Source of the DNA: Roseovarius sp.
GTDB lineage: Bacteria; Pseudomonadota; Alphaproteobacteria; Rhodobacterales; Rhodobacteraceae
Assembly: GCA_007125415.1 (NCBI GenBank)
Contig: SLDH01000006.1
Location: 1 to 7,289, forward strand
Direction: 5' to 3'
Length of the DNA: 7,289 nucleotides
This document shows, piece after piece, positions 5,091 to 7,289 of the stretch; the stretch's first letter is position 1, and each line of letters opens with the position of its first letter. Position numbers and translations under genes: made by a program. The notes under the pieces are model-generated. The model had not been told where the DNA came from and made no database searches. It worked only from the letters and a program-made list of their open reading frames with translations.

Positions 5091-6920
5091 TCACGATGGT
5101 CCGGGTGTTTCGATCAGCGCCTCGGCCCTTTCCTGAGCGCGGCGCAAGGCCGCACGAGGGCTGATCAGGCCGCGCAGCATGTCATGGAATTCCTCGCCGC
5201 AAAGCTGGATGATCCCGGTGATCTCGGGCACCGGCGGGCGTGGCCAGAACTGCAGTTCATCGCGCCAGGACATGGCATCCACCGCTTCGAAAATGGGCGA
5301 GGTGCGGCGGACTTCTGCATCCGTCCCGACCGAATAGCGCGGATTGGTGCGGCTGCCATTCTGGACGTAGAGTTTCTGCGCCTCGGGGCTGGTAAAGACA
5401 CGCAGAGCCTCGACTGCGGCTGTCACGCGCTCGGGCGCGAGATTGGCCGGAATGCCCATCGCATATCCGCCCACATGTGCGAGATTACTTGCCCCGGACC
5501 CGTGCGGATGCGGCAGATATCCGGTCTGCCCATGTGCGGGCGACGACGGATCAAGCTCGAAATACGGAGCCAGCAGCGTATACCCATAGGCCATCGCGAT
5601 CCGGCCCGCAGCATAGGGGCGCACCCGCTCATACCAGGACATCGACAGGATGTCGGGGGGCGAATAGTTCAGAAGCTCCATCAGGAATTCCGCCGCCATC
5701 AGCCCCTTGTCGGTGTCGATCGTCACGCGATAATTCCGCCCGGCCAGCCTGTCCGTGTCAAAGCCCCCTGCGATTGCGGGCAAATCGAGCGCCGGCTGAC
5801 CGAAATCCGCCATTGTCATCAACATGGTATGGCCCAGCGCCGTGCCCCGCGCCGCGTTCCAGCCAATGCCGTAGCGCCCTTTCTGAGGGGCGTGCATCTT
5901 CCGGGCGGCCGCAAGAAGCTGATCCGTTGTCTTGGGGGGCTCAAGCCCCTCAGCAGCAAAGAGATCACGACGATAGAACAAGAGCTCAGGTGTGGTCTGT
6001 GCGGGCACCGCGTAAGGCCGCCCGGCCCAATGGGTCGCTTTCCAGCCTGCCGTGTGAAAATCCGCCGGGTCGAGCCCTGTCACATCCAGGATCTCGTCCA
6101 GCGGCATGAGGATCTTCTTTTCGACGAATTCGCCCAGCCAGGGCAGATCGAGCGCGATGATATCGTAACGGCTTGACGTGCGCTCGGCGTTGCGCAGCGC
6201 CTCGGCGCGCAGCCGATCGATTGAAAAGGCGCGCTGATGTATCTGCGTACCGATCACCTGCTCGAACTGCCGTTTGAGATTCTCCATGACCATGAATGTC
6301 GGATCGCCATGCACCAGCACCCGCATGCCACCCGCAAGCTTGAGCGGCTCGGGCAGGATCTGGAGCGGCGGGATGGTTCGCGCGGTCATGTAGGAGCCGC
6401 CGAAATAGTAGTCCCGCGCGTCATCGCGGCTGTCGCCATCGCCGAAATAGGTTTCGGTCAGACGTCGCACCCTTCCCGACATCTGGCTCCATTGCTCCAG
6501 AAGCCTGTCGCTGGGATGCATGGAATAGCTCTTGCCCGATTTCGTGCGCGGCCGCTCGTCGATCAGGCCGGCCTTTATCATCGCCTTGAGGCGGCGGTTG
6601 GCGGTCGCATAGGGGACATTGCTTGCGGCGATGAGTGATGTGGGGGTAATCACCTTGGCGTCGAGATGCCCCTTGATCGCGTGCAGGGCCATGCGGAACA
6701 CCGGGTTGGGGCTGTGAAGCTCGAGCGCATCTTCAACCTCGTTGGTGCATTCCTCCAGATAGGACAGAATGCGGCGCATGTCTCCCGCTGCCAGCGCGGA
6801 GTGCATCGGCCTTTCCGCATTTTCACCCATTGCATTCATGAGGGCGAAGGGCTCCCTTGCCGGCCTGTGCGACGCTGCCGCCACAGGATTGATCATATTG
6901 GATGGTTCTTCTTCCGCCAT
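5091..6920 (-). CDS. Fusion regulator: winged helix-turn-helix plus family-1 ABC solute-binding domain
   Basis: A 609-residue protein with no signal peptide (acidic, polar start MAEEEPSNMINP), so probably cytoplasmic. Residues about 48-140 look like a winged helix: helices around 48-85, a recognition region TPTSLIAASNVPYATANRRL (92-111), then KAGLIDERPRTKSGKSYSM as a wing. Residues about 198-605 are a solute-binding domain of the extracellular family 1 (CUT1 sugar type): DIIALDLPWLGEF, LMPLDEIL, WAGRPYAVP, ELLFYRRDLFAAEGLEPPKT, GRIAMAYGYTLL, GGYAMGIP, FTSPEAQKLYVQNGSRTNPR. The arrangement parallels SgrR (winged helix plus a family-5 binding domain) but uses another binding-protein family. The ATG at 6920 is chosen because GGAGGG lies 7 bases upstream and a good promoter would start RNA near 6986. 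Earlier in-frame starts (TTG 7001, ATG 6989) lack a ribosome site and fall at or before that point. It heads the operon and faces a transporter gene, fitting a sugar-responsive regulator. The fold calls are firm; the ligand is unknown. Confidence 0.85.
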   Translation of the reverse strand: MAEEEPSNMINPVAAASHRPAREPFALMNAMGENAERPMHSALAAGDMRRILSYLEECTNEVEDALELHSPNPVFRMALHAIKGHLDAKVITPTSLIAASNVPYATANRRLKAMIKAGLIDERPRTKSGKSYSMHPSDRLLEQWSQMSGRVRRLTETYFGDGDSRDDARDYYFGGSYMTARTIPPLQILPEPLKLAGGMRVLVHGDPTFMVMENLKRQFEQVIGTQIHQRAFSIDRLRAEALRNAERTSSRYDIIALDLPWLGEFVEKKILMPLDEILDVTGLDPADFHTAGWKATHWAGRPYAVPAQTTPELLFYRRDLFAAEGLEPPKTTDQLLAAARKMHAPQKGRYGIGWNAARGTALGHTMLMTMADFGQPALDLPAIAGGFDTDRLAGRNYRVTIDTDKGLMAAEFLMELLNYSPPDILSMSWYERVRPYAAGRIAMAYGYTLLAPYFELDPSSPAHGQTGYLPHPHGSGASNLAHVGGYAMGIPANLAPERVTAAVEALRVFTSPEAQKLYVQNGSRTNPRYSVGTDAEVRRTSPIFEAVDAMSWRDELQFWPRPPVPEITGIIQLCGEEFHDMLRGLISPRAALRRAQERAEALIETPGPS

Positions 6921-6927
6921 CACGACA

Positions 6928-6933
6928 CCCTCC
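6928..6933 (-). promoter_or_regulatory. Shine-Dalgarno that sets the regulator start
   Basis: Minus-strand GGAGGG lies 7 bases upstream of the ATG at 6920. No comparable purine run precedes the in-frame ATG at 6989 or the TTG at 7001. Confidence 0.75.
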
Positions 6934-6972
6934 GAAGATTGTTCATTTTGAACTCGGGAATGTATCGCGGAT

Positions 6973-6989
6973 ATGTCCTCTATGGACAT
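6973..6989. promoter_or_regulatory. Inverted repeat 1, candidate operator
   Basis: ATGTCC (6973-6978) and GGACAT (6984-6989) are perfect 6-bp arms around TCTAT. It has the same arm core and 5-base spacing as the inverted repeat at 6994-7010, with centres 21 bp apart. It covers the predicted start of the regulator transcript (about 6986), so binding here would block transcription of the operon. The fusion regulator is the obvious candidate ligand protein. Confidence 0.6.
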
Positions 6990-7011
6990 TAAATTATCCA
7001 AAATGGATAAA
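6983..7011 (+). promoter_or_regulatory. Candidate divergent promoter for the transporter gene
   Basis: TGGACA (6983-6988) matches the -35 consensus at 5/6 and is followed after 17 bases by GATAAA (7006-7011), a 4/6 match to the -10 consensus. It is the mirror image of the minus-strand promoter within the same palindrome. Transcription would begin near 7018, leaving a leader of about 120 bases before the ATG at 7140. No better plus-strand promoter was seen closer to the gene. Confidence 0.4.
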
Positions 7012-7021
7012 TTAATGTCAT
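6993..7021 (-). promoter_or_regulatory. Sigma-70-type promoter for the regulator operon
   Basis: On the minus strand ATGACA (7021-7016) is a 5/6 match to the -35 consensus, followed after exactly 17 bases by GATAAT (6998-6993), a 5/6 match to the -10 consensus. Transcription would begin near 6986, giving a leader of about 66 bases before the ATG at 6920. The stretch is clearly AT-rich against its GC-rich surroundings. Confidence 0.65.
6994..7010. promoter_or_regulatory. Inverted repeat 2, candidate operator inside the promoter
   Basis: TTATCC (6994-6999) and GGATAA (7005-7010) are perfect 6-bp arms around AAAAT. Symmetry continues outward after one mismatch through GACATTAA (6985-6992) and TTAATGTC (7012-7019), giving a 35-bp near-perfect palindrome centred at 7002. 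It lies between and over the -35 and -10 elements of both divergent promoter candidates. With the repeat at 6973-6989 it defines wTrTCC-N5-GGAyAw. Confidence 0.62.
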
Positions 7022-7059
7022 GCTGTCGGATGCCAATGGGCGCAAGATTTCGGCAATTG

Positions 7060-7073
7060 TCCGAAAGATCGGA
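7060..7073 (+). repeat. Small inverted repeat in the transporter leader
   Basis: TCCGA and TCGGA pair around AAGA. The right arm, extended as TCGGATG (7069-7075), also occurs at 7026-7032, so the same 7-mer appears twice in this leader. It could be a further protein site or a short RNA hairpin; it does not match the operator pattern at 6973-7010. Confidence 0.25.
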
Positions 7074-7077
7074 TGAT

Positions 7078-7104
7078 GATTCCCCGTTTGTGGAGGGGGG
7101 AGTC
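7078..7104 (+). other. Leader RNA hairpin upstream of the transporter gene
   Basis: GATTCCCC (7078-7085) pairs with GGGGAGTC (7097-7104) over 8 bp including one G-T wobble, with an 11-base loop. It lies in the predicted leader 36 bases before the start codon. The next bases, GTTTAT, are only weakly T-rich, so attenuation is possible but unproven. Confidence 0.3.
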
Positions 7105-7125
7105 GTTTATGGCATGAATAACCCG

Positions 7126-7132
7126 GGAGGAG
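7126..7132 (+). promoter_or_regulatory. Ribosome-binding site of the binding-protein gene
   Basis: GGAGGAG ends 7 bases before the ATG at 7140: a strong, well-spaced site, as expected for an abundant periplasmic protein. Confidence 0.8.
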
Positions 7133-7139
7133 ACTTTAG

Positions 7140-7289
7140 ATGAAGCTTCGTACAGTCCTTGCAGCGTCGGCAGCCTGCGTGGCGCTGGCTGGTGCCGCCC
7201 AGGCGGACACCTACAGGATCGGCATCACACAGAACAATGTCGGTGTGGACAGCTACCAGACAACCTATGAACAGGCCTTCGTTGCCGCA
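7140..7289 (+). CDS. Sugar ABC transporter periplasmic binding protein, RbsB-like (N-terminal part)
   Basis: Fifty codons are visible before the window ends. The first 22 residues are a Sec signal peptide: a basic MKLR start, a hydrophobic Ala/Leu/Val core, and cleavage after AQA, leaving mature DTYRIGITQNN. The first strand YRIGITQNNVGVDSYQTTYEQAF fits the start of class-2 (RbsB/Peripla_BP_4) sugar-binding proteins, which deliver a monosaccharide to a CUT2-type permease; the permease and ATPase genes would be expected further right. It is transcribed away from the catabolic operon and shares its control region, suggesting import of the substrate those enzymes degrade. The signal peptide is clear; the exact family rests on about 28 mature residues. 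Confidence 0.75.
   Translation, partial: MKLRTVLAASAACVALAGAAQADTYRIGITQNNVGVDSYQTTYEQAFVAA

Noticed and set aside
4971..6176. 401-codon plus-strand open frame opposite the fusion regulator
   Set aside because: Antisense to a well-supported solute-binding domain; composition is Arg/His/Gly-rich and no ribosome site or family motif was seen.
6921..7001. N-terminal extension of the regulator from TTG 7001 or ATG 6989
   Set aside because: These starts fall at or upstream of the predicted transcript start near 6986, overlap promoter and operator elements and lack a ribosome-binding site, while the ATG at 6920 has GGAGGG at ideal spacing.
1..7289. CRISPR arrays, tRNA/rRNA genes, insertion sequences or attachment sites
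   Set aside because: No regularly spaced repeats, transposase-like product, terminal inverted repeats or RNA-gene signatures were seen on either strand.

Overview
The window is GC-rich, densely coded, Gram-negative-type DNA. Codon use, the tightly packed catabolic operon and the sugar-ABC-transporter neighbourhood fit an alphaproteobacterium, most plausibly a member of the Rhodobacteraceae/Roseobacter group. That placement is an impression from sequence style and was not tested by a search.

Layout. Bases 1-81 hold the last 26 codons of a plus-strand gene that ends in a hydrophobic helix. Bases 82-214 are a short gap between convergent genes. Six minus-strand genes then fill 215-6920. They form what looks like one operon, read right to left: a one-piece regulator (5091-6920) with an N-terminal winged-helix domain and a C-terminal ABC-type solute-binding domain; a BudC-like short-chain dehydrogenase (SDR, 4262-5077); an M24 'pita-bread' protein (2875-4173); a KduD-like SDR (2108-2872); a DHRS6 / 2-keto-3-deoxy-L-fuconate dehydrogenase-like SDR (1354-2097); and an FMN-dependent alpha-hydroxy-acid dehydrogenase (215-1354). 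Most junctions are a few bases or overlapping. The widest gap (88 bp, before the M24 gene) holds two hairpins. A divergent plus-strand gene begins at 7140 and encodes the secreted binding protein of a sugar ABC transporter; it runs off the right edge.

Control region. The 219-bp gap 6921-7139 is the most informative non-coding stretch. A 35-bp near-perfect palindrome (6985-7019) carries back-to-back promoter-like elements on both strands, each with a 17-bp spacer. Two 17-bp inverted repeats of the form wTrTCC-N5-GGAyAw have centres 21 bp apart, about two helical turns, and cover the minus-strand promoter. This looks like a shared operator for the fusion regulator, controlling its own operon and the divergent transporter.

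How the genes may work together. A sugar would be imported by the transporter that starts at 7140 and oxidised by the SDRs. The KduD-like and DHRS6-like enzymes both belong to groups that act on 2-keto-3-deoxy sugar acids. The FMN enzyme could oxidise an alpha-hydroxy acid such as L-lactate released when a diketo-deoxy acid is cleaved. This resembles the non-phosphorylating L-fucose/L-rhamnose routes, but no dehydratase or cleaving hydrolase lies in the window, so the substrate is an inference. The M24 protein is an unexpected member of such an operon and lacks one canonical metal-binding Asp. The most novel element is the regulator: a cytoplasmic transcription factor that uses a family-1 solute-binding fold as its ligand sensor.
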